DNA from: Sphingomonas mucosissima
GTDB taxonomy: Bacteria > Pseudomonadota > Alphaproteobacteria > Sphingomonadales > Sphingomonadaceae
Assembly (NCBI RefSeq): GCF_002197665.1
Contig: NZ_NBBJ01000001.1
Location: forward strand, 744,001-808,000
Reading direction: 5' to 3'
DNA: 64,000 bases
In this document: one piece after another, positions 9,508-16,500 of the stretch
Layout: every line of letters begins with the position of its first letter
Position numbering within the stretch: the stretch's first letter is position 1
Program-made: the position numbers and the translations under genes
Notes under the pieces: generated by a model
The model's database searches: none
What the model was told of the DNA's origin: nothing
The model's input: only the letters and a program-made list of their open reading frames with translations

Positions 9508-10471
9508 GCGGCAAGGGGAACGCGGTGCGGCGCTGCTGACGGTATTGCTGCTCGTCGCGATTGTCGCCGTGATGGCGGCAACCACGCTGGAGCGCTTGCG
9601 CCTGTCGACCCGGCTGACGGCCAATTCGGTCGCCCTCGATCAGGCGCGCGGCCTCGCGTTTGCCGCCGAGACGCTGGCGACCAGCAGGATCACGCAATTG
9701 CTCCGCCAGAACCCCGATCGCGTGACGCTGGCCGGGGGGTGGAGCAACCAGCCGTTCGCTCTGCCGCTGCCCGGTGGCGCGGCCATGCTGCGCGTCCGTG
9801 ACGGAGGAAATTGCTTCAACCTCAATAGTCTGGTGACCGAACTTGATGGCGTGTATGTTGCCGATCCGACGGCGGTTGCGCAGTTTGCCCGGTTGGCGAG
9901 GCTCCTCAACGTGCCCGGTGGAGAAGGTATCGCGGCCGCGGCCGCCGACTGGATCGACAGCGACGATCAGGCGCTCGTCACGGGCGCCGAAGATGGCGCG
10001 TATGCCGGTTTCGCCACCCCGTATCGCACGGCGGGAACGCTGATGGTTGATCCAAGCGAGTTGCGCGCCGTTGCTGGCGTGACCGGCGACGCTTATGCCA
10101 AGTTACGACCGTGGCTCTGCACGCTGCCGCGCGCCACGCGATCGACCATCAACGTCAACACCCTGACGCCCGAACAGGCACCGTTGGTGGCCATGCTGCT
10201 GCCGGACACCTTGAGCGTGCAGGCGGCCGCCGCGGGGCTGCTGCGGCGCCCCGCAGCAGGCTTTGCTGACACACAGGATTTCTGGAAGATCTTTGCGGCG
10301 GCCGGTATCACCGACCCCTTGGCAGAGCGGCAGACCGGGGTCGTTACGCAATGGTTTGACGTGCGGATCGATGTCACGGTGGGCGACAACGAATTGCAGG
10401 AGCAGGCGTTAATCGACGCGACGACGCTTCCAGCGCGGCTCGTCTCGCGGCAATGGGGCGAGATCCTATGA
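9497..10471 (+). CDS. gspK: Type II secretion minor pseudopilin GspK
   Basis: Largest minor pseudopilin, capping the pseudopilus. As is usual for GspK, the N-terminus lacks the canonical FTLxE motif and has RGAALLTVLLLVAIVAVMAAT instead, without Glu at position 5. The 324-residue protein carries the alpha-helical insertion and the ADWIDSDDQ acidic region typical of GspK, then STINVNTLTPEQAPLVAMLL. The stop overlaps the gspL ATG as ATGA. Confidence 0.92.
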   Translation: MAARRQGERGAALLTVLLLVAIVAVMAATTLERLRLSTRLTANSVALDQARGLAFAAETLATSRITQLLRQNPDRVTLAGGWSNQPFALPLPGGAAMLRVRDGGNCFNLNSLVTELDGVYVADPTAVAQFARLARLLNVPGGEGIAAAAADWIDSDDQALVTGAEDGAYAGFATPYRTAGTLMVDPSELRAVAGVTGDAYAKLRPWLCTLPRATRSTINVNTLTPEQAPLVAMLLPDTLSVQAAAAGLLRRPAAGFADTQDFWKIFAAAGITDPLAERQTGVVTQWFDVRIDVTVGDNELQEQALIDATTLPARLVSRQWGEIL

Positions 10472-11550
10472 GTGCGCTGATCATCTTCCTGCCCGCCCAT
10501 GCCGATCAGCCTTGGCGCTGGCTGCGCGTGGAGAATGAAGTCGTGGCGGAGCGCGGCGAGGGCGTGCCGGAGGAAGCCGGCGGCGCAACGATTGCCGTGG
10601 CGCCGGCAGACGCAGTGACGCTGCACTGGTCGATCCTGCCTGCCCGATCGCAAGCGCAGGCGCAGGCGGCAGCCCGGATTGTCGTGGCGGAGGCAAGCGC
10701 CGCCCCGCTAGAAGGTCTCCACGTGGCCGTCGGCGATGATCCCGATGGCGAGCGTCCGATCGGTGTGGTCGCTAACGAGCAGATGCGCGGCTGGCTCGCC
10801 TGGCTTGGCGCCGCGGGCATCGATCCGGTGGCGATTGTGCCAGCGCCGCTGCTGCTGCCGGCTCCGGAAGACGGGTATGTTCGTGCCGAGCTGGGCGGTC
10901 AGTCGGTTGTTCGAGGCGTCACCAGCGGCTTTGCCGATGAGGCCCGGCTCACCGAGCTTGTTACCGGTGGGCGAGCACCCGAGATACTGGGGCGCGAGGC
11001 GGTAGAGGCTGCGATTGTCGCCAGTGCGGCGAGCCCGCCCTTGAACCTGCGGCAGGGGCCATTTGCACGGCGCCGCCGACGGGCGGTGGATTGGCCTCTC
11101 GTGCGCCGACTGGCGGCACTGGCGGGAATGATCCTGCTGGTGACGCTCGCAATCGATCTGGTGCGGATCGCGCGCTATTCCATGGCTGCCGATGCTGCGG
11201 AGCTCCGGGCAGATGCGCTGGCACGAGAGGGCCTGCCGCGCGGCGCGGACCAGGGCGATGCGGGACGGCTGCTTGCGGAGCGCCTGTCTCGCCTGCGCGG
11301 GCCGGGCGCTGGCTTCAGTGCGACGGTTGCCGCCGTAGCGAGTGCGACACGCGATGTGGAAGGGACGGAGTTGGTCGCGGTAGCGTTTGAGCCGACCGGA
11401 GAATTGCGCGCCACCATTGCTGCGAACGGCGAGGCGCAGGCGAACCAACTGCTGGAGCGGCTGAGAGGCGCAGGCTTTGCGGTGACCGCAAGCACCTTCC
11501 AATCCGACGGCCAGCGCGTGCGCGGCGACGTGACGGTGGCGCTGCCATGA
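10468..11550 (+). CDS. gspL: Type II secretion protein GspL
   Basis: Bitopic inner membrane protein that recruits GspE. The 360 residues comprise a cytoplasmic actin-like domain (about 1-210), a single membrane segment near residues 218-235 (LAALAGMILLVTLAIDLV) and a periplasmic ferredoxin-like domain (GFAVTASTFQSDGQRVRGDV). The start at 10468 was chosen because it overlaps the gspK stop as ATGA. An ATG 15 bases upstream adds only five residues. Confidence 0.87.
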   Translation: MSALIIFLPAHADQPWRWLRVENEVVAERGEGVPEEAGGATIAVAPADAVTLHWSILPARSQAQAQAAARIVVAEASAAPLEGLHVAVGDDPDGERPIGVVANEQMRGWLAWLGAAGIDPVAIVPAPLLLPAPEDGYVRAELGGQSVVRGVTSGFADEARLTELVTGGRAPEILGREAVEAAIVASAASPPLNLRQGPFARRRRRAVDWPLVRRLAALAGMILLVTLAIDLVRIARYSMAADAAELRADALAREGLPRGADQGDAGRLLAERLSRLRGPGAGFSATVAAVASATRDVEGTELVAVAFEPTGELRATIAANGEAQANQLLERLRGAGFAVTASTFQSDGQRVRGDVTVALP

Positions 11551-12020
11551 CCGCTGTGCTGGTCTGGTTTCGCGGCCGCACGATGCGCGAGCAACGGCTG
11601 CTGCTGGCGATGATGGTCCTCTTTGTGATCACCCTGGTGTTCGCGGGCATCATCCGGCCGGTGCGCGACGGGCTGGAGTCGACGCGCCAACGCCATGCCG
11701 CCGCCGAGATCCGGCTGGGCGAGATCAAGGCGCAGGTGGCCCAAGTAAAGGCAATTCAGCGCGGGCGGCCACGTACGCCGGAGGGCGCGTTGGCCGATGC
11801 GATCCGCACACGCGCCGATGAGGCTGGCTTCGTTCTCGCCAGCCTGGAGCTGGACGGTGACCGGATCAGGATCGCGATTGCGACTGCCCGGCCTGGCCCT
11901 TTGCTAAGCTGGATTGCCGGGCTCGAGGCCGACGGATTGCTGGTGGATTCGTCAACCGTAACCGGAAACGGCGATGGCACGGTTGCCGCCACGCTGACAT
12001 TCAAGGGGAGGCGGCCATGA
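11547..12020 (+). CDS. gspM: Type II secretion protein GspM
   Basis: Small bitopic inner membrane protein that partners GspL. The 157 residues have a short cytoplasmic N-terminus (FRGRTMREQRLLLAMM), one membrane segment at about 18-37, a helical stretch and a C-terminal ferredoxin-like fold. GspM is poorly conserved, so the name leans partly on its place between gspL and gspN and on the WFxGRxxREQxLL start. It overlaps both neighbours by 4 bases. Confidence 0.85.
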   Translation: MTAVLVWFRGRTMREQRLLLAMMVLFVITLVFAGIIRPVRDGLESTRQRHAAAEIRLGEIKAQVAQVKAIQRGRPRTPEGALADAIRTRADEAGFVLASLELDGDRIRIAIATARPGPLLSWIAGLEADGLLVDSSTVTGNGDGTVAATLTFKGRRP

Positions 12021-12748
12021 GGCGAATTCGGCTGGCCACTGGGCCAAATGCGCTGTTCCTGGCTTTCTTCGTTGCTGCGCTGATTGCGTTTCTCCCGCTC
12101 CGGCTGGCGCTGGGGTGGTTCGGGCTTGCCGAGCAGGGAATGACCGCCCGGGAGGTGACGGGGAGCATTTGGGCGGGGGAATTGCGCGAGGCGACGTTTG
12201 GGCGGATCGCGCTGGGCGATTTGTCCGCAGGGGTGGCGCCGGTGCCGCTGCTGGTCGGCCGAGCAAGGGTCGATCTGAACGGGAGCGAGCGGGCGCCGAG
12301 CGCTGCGCCGCAGCTGTCCGGCGCGGTGACGATCACCAGGCACAGTTTCGGGCTAAATGACCTTACCGCCTCGCTGCCGGTGGGGTCCACATTCCAGCCG
12401 GTTCCGGTGACGTTGCTTGACCTTCAGGACGTAAGTGTCCGTTTTCGCGGTGATTCGTGCGAGGAAGCGGAAGGGCGCGTGCGCGCCACGATGAGCGGCG
12501 AGATTGGGGGATTGGCCGTTCCCGCGTCGCTGAACGGCAATGCGCGCTGCGAAGGCGGCGCCTTGCTGCTTCCCCTGGTCAGCGCCGCCGGCAATGAGGG
12601 GAGCACGATCCGGCTGTGGCCGGACGGGCGATATCGCGCGGAGCTGACCTTGCAGCCACCCGACCCGGCCGCTGCGGCGCGGCTGCAGGCGAGCGGCTTC
12701 ATCGAGACGCAGCGCGGCCTGGAGCTGGCGATCGACGGCCGCTTCTGA
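12017..12748 (+). CDS. gspN: Type II secretion protein GspN
   Basis: Inner membrane protein with a short N-terminal membrane anchor (about residues 12-35, ALFLAFFVAALIAFLPLRLAL) and a beta-rich periplasmic domain. The block LAEQGMTAREVTGSIWAGEL is typical of GspN/T2SN. GspN is dispensable in many systems and present in only some. This is the last gene of the operon. No strong terminator follows, only a weak GGCC-rich dyad near 12755-12780. Confidence 0.85.
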   Translation: MRRIRLATGPNALFLAFFVAALIAFLPLRLALGWFGLAEQGMTAREVTGSIWAGELREATFGRIALGDLSAGVAPVPLLVGRARVDLNGSERAPSAAPQLSGAVTITRHSFGLNDLTASLPVGSTFQPVPVTLLDLQDVSVRFRGDSCEEAEGRVRATMSGEIGGLAVPASLNGNARCEGGALLLPLVSAAGNEGSTIRLWPDGRYRAELTLQPPDPAAAARLQASGFIETQRGLELAIDGRF

Positions 12749-12862
12749 GCTAGCCGCGGCCTGCCTGCGGCCTCGGTTCGGCCTGGTTACCGTTTATCCC
12801 GGCCAGATCGCCAGCGCTGCGAAGTTTCACCAAAAAGCGTGCAGGAAATTGCGTGCCGAACC

Positions 12863-12891
12863 TTGACGCCTCAACGCCCTAGCCGTAGGGG
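12863..12891 (+). promoter_or_regulatory. Predicted promoter of tRNA-His
   Basis: TTGACG at 12863-12868, a 17-base spacer, then TAGGGG at 12886-12891, ending 13 bases before the tRNA. The same layout (TTGnCn, 16-17 bases, TAGnGn) occurs ahead of the tRNA-Ala, tRNA-Lys and tRNA-Gln genes in this window, which supports it. Confidence 0.5.
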
Positions 12892-12904
12892 CGCGCTTTC
12901 TCAC

Positions 12905-12982
12905 GGCGATCGTAGCTCAGTTGGTTAGAGCATCGGTTTGTGGTACCGAGGGTCGCGGGTTCAAGTCCCGTCGATCGCCCCA
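12905..12982 (+). tRNA. tRNA-His (GTG)
   Basis: Full cloverleaf with anticodon GTG in loop TTGTGGT. An 8-base-pair acceptor stem (GGCGATCG with CGATCGCC) includes the extra 5' G(-1) paired to C73 that is diagnostic of tRNA-His. The T arm has GGTTCAAGTCC, and CCA is encoded at 12980-12982. Confidence 0.97.
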
Positions 12983-13002
12983 TTTTCTCCTCGGAAAACA
13001 TC

Positions 13003-14052
13003 ATGACCGCGTGGGGCTTCCCCGACTTCGACGACCATGAGGGCGTCCACCTTTTCACCGATCCCGCATCCGGCCTGCGTGCCGTCATCGCGGTTCACTC
13101 CACGGCGCTCGGGCCGGCGGCTGGCGGCGTGCGCTTCTGGCATTATGCCGATCATACTGCGGCAATCACCGATGCGCTTCGGCTGTCGCGTGGCATGAGC
13201 TTCAAGAACGCGATGGCCGGCTTGGACCTCGGCGGCGGCAAGGGTGTCGTTCTCGCCGATGCGCCCGGCGCGACGATCAGCGAGGCGCAGCTGCGCGCGT
13301 TCGGCCGCGTAGTTGAGTCCCTGAGCGGGCGCTATGTGACGGCGGAAGACGTCGGCATGTCCGAAGCGCGCATGAAGGTGATTTCGGAAGAGACCCGCTA
13401 TGTCTCCGGCCTGCCGGTGGCGAGCGGCGCGGCGGGCGGCGATCCCGGGCCGTACACCGCCATGGGCGTGTACCTCGGCGTCAAGGCTGCGGCGCAGCGT
13501 GCGCTGGGCGCCAGCGACATGAAGGGCGTGCGCGTTGCCATCCAGGGCGTCGGTTCGGTCGGCGGCGGCTTGGCCCGCCTGCTGGCGGCGGATGGCGCGG
13601 TCCTGACGCTGGCCGATGTGAACGCCGAGCGTGCCGAAGCGCTGGCGGCGGAACTCGGCGCGGTGACGGCGCCGACCGACGAGATCCTATCCGCCGATGT
13701 CGACCTGGTCAGCCCCAACGCGCTGGGCGCGGTGCTGACCGAGCGGTCGATCGGCGCGGTGAAGGCCAAGGTGATCGCCGGCGGTGCGAACAACCAGCTG
13801 GCGACCCGCGAGGACGGCCGCCGCGTGCATGAGCGCGGCATCCTGTTTGCGCCGGATTATGTGATCAACGCCGGCGGCATCATCAACGTGGGCCTGGAAT
13901 ATCTGGGTCACGGCGACGAGGCCGAGGTGAAGGCGCGGATCGCCCGTATTCCCGATCGCCTGATCGAGGTTTGGGACGAAAGCGATGCCAGCGGTGACCC
14001 GGCAGCGGACGTCGCCGATCGGATCGCCAAGCGGTTGATCGGCCGCGGCTGA
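13003..14052 (+). CDS. Glu/Leu/Phe/Val dehydrogenase, probably leucine dehydrogenase
   Basis: Cytosolic NAD-dependent enzyme that would deaminate a branched-chain amino acid to its 2-oxo acid and ammonia. From ATG 13003 (349 residues) the two active-site lysines fall at K68 (MSFKNAMAGLDLGGGKG) and K80, the positions described for Bacillus leucine dehydrogenase. The Rossmann motif GVGSVGGGLARLL lies near residue 185. The length is close to the family norm of about 350-370. The gene starts 20 bases after tRNA-His and may be read from the same promoter. A longer in-frame start at 12940 lies inside the tRNA and was rejected. Valine or phenylalanine as preferred substrate cannot be excluded. Confidence 0.88.
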   Translation: MTAWGFPDFDDHEGVHLFTDPASGLRAVIAVHSTALGPAAGGVRFWHYADHTAAITDALRLSRGMSFKNAMAGLDLGGGKGVVLADAPGATISEAQLRAFGRVVESLSGRYVTAEDVGMSEARMKVISEETRYVSGLPVASGAAGGDPGPYTAMGVYLGVKAAAQRALGASDMKGVRVAIQGVGSVGGGLARLLAADGAVLTLADVNAERAEALAAELGAVTAPTDEILSADVDLVSPNALGAVLTERSIGAVKAKVIAGGANNQLATREDGRRVHERGILFAPDYVINAGGIINVGLEYLGHGDEAEVKARIARIPDRLIEVWDESDASGDPAADVADRIAKRLIGRG

Positions 14053-14061
14053 GACCAACAT

Positions 14062-14096
14062 GGCGCGAGCGGAGGGCGCTGATCCTCCGCCGCGCC
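14062..14096 (+). terminator. Hairpin downstream of the dehydrogenase gene
   Basis: Imperfect stem GGCGCG-agc-GGAGG (14062-14075) with CCTCC-gc-CGCGCC (14084-14096), loop GCGCTGAT. It starts 10 bases after the stop codon but lacks a T run, so intrinsic termination is uncertain. It could instead protect the 3' end or be a rho-linked site. Confidence 0.35.
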
Positions 14097-14180
14097 GAGA
14101 AAGTGCAGTGAGAGGAGCGGGGAAACGCGCCAGTCAAGCGATGACGCGACGCGATTTTGCCCATATGGGATAACACCAAC

Positions 14181-14906
14181 GTGCCCGCGCTCCATGCCCT
14201 CGCCAATCCTGCGCGCTTCCTGAAGATCGCGCGCCCGCTGACCAGCCTGTTCGGGTGGCTGGGGGCGGCGCTGATCGCGCTCGGTTGCTGGGCCGGGCTG
14301 ACGCAAACGCCGCCCGATTACCTGCAGGGCGAGTCGGTGCGGATCATGTACGTCCACGTTCCCGCCGCCTGGCTCGGCATGGGCGGCTGGAGCGGGATCG
14401 CCATCTCGAGCATCGCCTATCTCGTGTGGCGCCATCCGCTGGCCGACGTGGCGGCGCGCGCCATTGCGCTGCCCGGCGCGGCGTTCGCCGCCGTTTGCCT
14501 GGCGACCGGCGCGATCTGGGGCCGGCCGACCTGGGGCACCTATTGGCAGTGGGACGGGCGGCTTACGTCCATGCTGCTGCTGTTCTTTGTCTATCTCGCC
14601 TATATCGCTTTGGCGCGCGCCGACCGCGATCGCGGCGGCGACGGGCGGATCGCGGCCTTGTTCGGGATCGCGGGCACGGTGCTGCTGCCGATCATCCGTT
14701 ATTCGGTGGTTTGGTGGAACACGCTGCATCAGGGGGCGAGCATCGGGCTGACCAGCTCCACGATCGACCGTTCCATTCTCTGGCCACTGCCGATCATGCT
14801 CTTCGGCTTCAGCTTTCTGTTCGGCGCGATCGTGCTGATGCGCATGCGCACCTTCCTGGCGATCGCCAAGGCCGAGGCGCGGCTGCGCCGGAGGGCGACG
14901 GCGTGA
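14181..14906 (+). CDS. ccmC: Cytochrome c maturation haem transporter CcmC
   Basis: Inner membrane protein that loads haem onto CcmE. It has six predicted membrane segments and the tryptophan-rich WWD motif (WGTYWQWDGRLTS) in the second periplasmic loop. Conserved haem-ligand histidines are present at the loop ends (MYVHVP and WWNTLHQGAS). The GTG at 14181 was chosen (241 residues, the usual CcmC length). TTG at 14157 would add eight residues and has no better ribosome site. The TGA overlaps the GTG of ccmD. Confidence 0.95.
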   Translation: MPALHALANPARFLKIARPLTSLFGWLGAALIALGCWAGLTQTPPDYLQGESVRIMYVHVPAAWLGMGGWSGIAISSIAYLVWRHPLADVAARAIALPGAAFAAVCLATGAIWGRPTWGTYWQWDGRLTSMLLLFFVYLAYIALARADRDRGGDGRIAALFGIAGTVLLPIIRYSVVWWNTLHQGASIGLTSSTIDRSILWPLPIMLFGFSFLFGAIVLMRMRTFLAIAKAEARLRRRATA

Positions 14907-15016
14907 ACGCCTGGTCATTCGTTGCCGCAGCCTATGCCGTGGCGCTGGGCGTGAGCGCCATCATGGCGCTGGTGAGCTGGCGCGCGATGCGCCGCGCCGA
15001 GAAGGACAAACGATGA
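14903..15016 (+). CDS. ccmD: Haem exporter accessory protein CcmD
   Basis: Only 37 residues, with one membrane helix (SFVAAAYAVALGVSAIMALV) followed by a basic tail (RAMRRAEKDKR). This matches CcmD, the small protein needed to release holo-CcmE from CcmC. Size, position between ccmC and ccmE, and 4-base overlaps on both sides make the call. It starts at GTG 14903. Confidence 0.9.
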   Translation: MNAWSFVAAAYAVALGVSAIMALVSWRAMRRAEKDKR

Positions 15017-15447
15017 AGGCGAAGCATCAGCGGCTGTGGCTGGCGGGTGCGGCGCTGCTGGCGGTTGCCGTCGCGGCGCTGCTCGCGCTGTCCGGGCTGA
15101 AAGATCAGGCGGCATTCTTCTACGCGCCGTCCGATGTGACGCCGGAAGTGCTGGTGGCCGGGCGGGCGGTGCGCCTGGGCGGCATGGTGGCGGGCGGCTC
15201 CGTGGTGCGGGCGGCCGACGGCGTTACCGTGAACTTCCGCGTGACGGACGGCCGCGCGACGACGCCGGTGAGCTTCGCCGGGATCGTGCCCGACCTGTTT
15301 CGCGAAGGCTCGGGCGTAGTGGCCGAGGGGCGTTTCCAGCGCGACGGCTTGTTTGTCGCGTCCAACCTGCTCGCCAAGCATGACGAGAAATATATGCCGC
15401 CCGAGCTGGCCGGCAAAATGCACGAAACGAAGAGTCTGGATCAGTGA
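15013..15447 (+). CDS. ccmE: Periplasmic haem chaperone CcmE
   Basis: Binds haem covalently in the periplasm and passes it to the cytochrome c haem lyase. The 144 residues include an N-terminal membrane anchor (about 8-27), an OB-fold domain, and the haem-binding HxxxY motif HDEKY with H123 and Y127. It overlaps ccmD and the following TPR gene by 4 bases each. Its usual acceptor, CcmF, is not encoded next to it. Confidence 0.96.
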   Translation: MKAKHQRLWLAGAALLAVAVAALLALSGLKDQAAFFYAPSDVTPEVLVAGRAVRLGGMVAGGSVVRAADGVTVNFRVTDGRATTPVSFAGIVPDLFREGSGVVAEGRFQRDGLFVASNLLAKHDEKYMPPELAGKMHETKSLDQ

Positions 15448-16082
15448 CCGGCTTCATCGCGCTGGCCGTGATCGGTGCGCTCGCCTTTGGGGCGCTGCTG
15501 CTGCTTCGGCTGCCGCGCTTGCTCTGGTCCTTTGCTGGGGCCGCCTTGTTTCTGGGCGCGGCCGGTTATGCCTGGCAAGGCCGCCCGGCGCTGGCGGCGA
15601 CGCCTGCAAAGCCCGCCGCCAATCCATTGGAGATAGACCCGGAGAGCATCAAGCTGCGTGAGCGGCTGATGGGGCGGTTCACGGCGGATACCGCCTATCT
15701 GGTGGCATCGGATGCGATGCTGCGCGCGGGCGACCGACGCGCAGCGGCGCAAGTGGTGATGGGCGGCGTTCGGGCGATCCCACGAAGCTTCATCTTGTGG
15801 ACGCAGCTAGGGACGAACCTGGCCATTCACGATGGTGACCAGATGTCCCCGGCGGCAAAGCTCGCGTTCGAGCGGGCTTTCCAGCTTGCGCCGGAGCATC
15901 CCGCGCCGCCCTATTACGCCGCGCTTTCCTATGTCCGGGCGGGCGACCTGCCGACTGCGCGGCGCCTGCTGGCCCGCGCGGTGTCGCTTTCCCGCCCCGG
16001 CACGGAATATCGCCGGCAGATTGCGGGCCAATTGCAGGTGCTCGATCGCTACATGGCGGCGACCGAGCAGGGCGGCCGATAG
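15444..16082 (+). CDS. TPR protein of the CcmH/CycH (CcmI C-terminal) type
   Basis: A 212-residue protein with two membrane segments at the N-terminus (about 5-20 and 27-45) and a periplasmic tetratricopeptide region from about 65 to 200 (AKLAFERAFQLAPEHPAPPYYAALSYVRAGDLPTA is split over two repeats). In c-type cytochrome maturation such proteins hold apocytochrome c for haem attachment. The direct 4-base overlap with ccmE supports that role. The genes that normally lie between ccmE and this protein (ccmF, ccmG, ccmH) are absent here. Confidence 0.75.
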   Translation: MTGFIALAVIGALAFGALLLLRLPRLLWSFAGAALFLGAAGYAWQGRPALAATPAKPAANPLEIDPESIKLRERLMGRFTADTAYLVASDAMLRAGDRRAAAQVVMGGVRAIPRSFILWTQLGTNLAIHDGDQMSPAAKLAFERAFQLAPEHPAPPYYAALSYVRAGDLPTARRLLARAVSLSRPGTEYRRQIAGQLQVLDRYMAATEQGGR

Positions 16083-16139
16083 CCGGCCATCAAACCGTGC
16101 GTGCGATGAGCTGCCTGCCGGCTGCTCATCGCCGCGCCG

Positions 16140-16355
16140 TTACTTTCCGCGCCCGGTCTTATCCTGCAGCGCATCGATCTGCTTGGACGCGTCCGCCTTG
16201 GTCAGTTCCGAGTCAAACTCCTCGCCGGCTTCTTCGCTCAACGTCTTCAAATAGCTCGCTTGAGCGCCAGTCATCGGCTCGTCGCCGGTAGTCCAGTCGT
16301 CCGGATCCTTCTCCGCATTGGAAAATGGCTCACTCTTCGGGTTGGTCTCGGCCAT
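16140..16355 (-). CDS. DUF3072 domain protein, small and acidic
   Basis: A soluble 71-residue protein. The block DDWTTGDEPMTGAQASYLKTL followed by a helix ending in KADASKQIDALQ is the DUF3072 signature; the biochemical role of the family is unknown to me. The ATG at 16355 follows GAAGGAG with 8-base spacing. A GGAAC-N17-GTT element directly upstream suggests control by the general stress sigma factor EcfG. It is convergent with the ccm cluster and divergent from kup. Confidence 0.88.
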   Translation of the reverse strand: MAETNPKSEPFSNAEKDPDDWTTGDEPMTGAQASYLKTLSEEAGEEFDSELTKADASKQIDALQDKTGRGK

Positions 16356-16379
16356 GATTGCTACTCCTTCAACAGGTTC

Positions 16380-16404
16380 AACTCCTCCGTTCTTGTAACG
16401 TTCC
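16380..16404 (-). promoter_or_regulatory. EcfG-type general stress promoter ahead of the DUF3072 gene
   Basis: On the minus strand GGAAC (16400-16404), 17 bases, then GTT (16380-16382). This resembles the GGAAC-N16/17-cGTT element recognised by EcfG in sphingomonads, with A in place of the lower-case C. The implied transcript starts about 15-18 bases before the start codon and keeps the GAAGGAG ribosome site. Confidence 0.42.
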
Positions 16405-16445
16405 CCCTTGCGGTGCAGTCGCGAAGTGCTAGGCGCGCCGAGGCT

Positions 16446-16475
16446 TTGACAGGATGACGGTGGCTTTTTTACCCT
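16446..16475 (+). promoter_or_regulatory. Possible kup promoter
   Basis: TTGACA (16446-16451, a perfect -35), an 18-base spacer, then TACCCT (16470-16475). The -10 is weak but ends 25 bases before the kup start. A T6 run lies in the spacer. Confidence 0.35.
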
Positions 16476-16500
16476 TGAACCTGGCGTTGGTGGACGCGCA

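Noticed and set aside
14141..14173. A ten-codon frame ending just before the ccmC start as a leader peptide
   Set aside because: The nearest ribosome-like stretch (AGAGGAGCGGGG) is too far upstream, and length and composition give no support.
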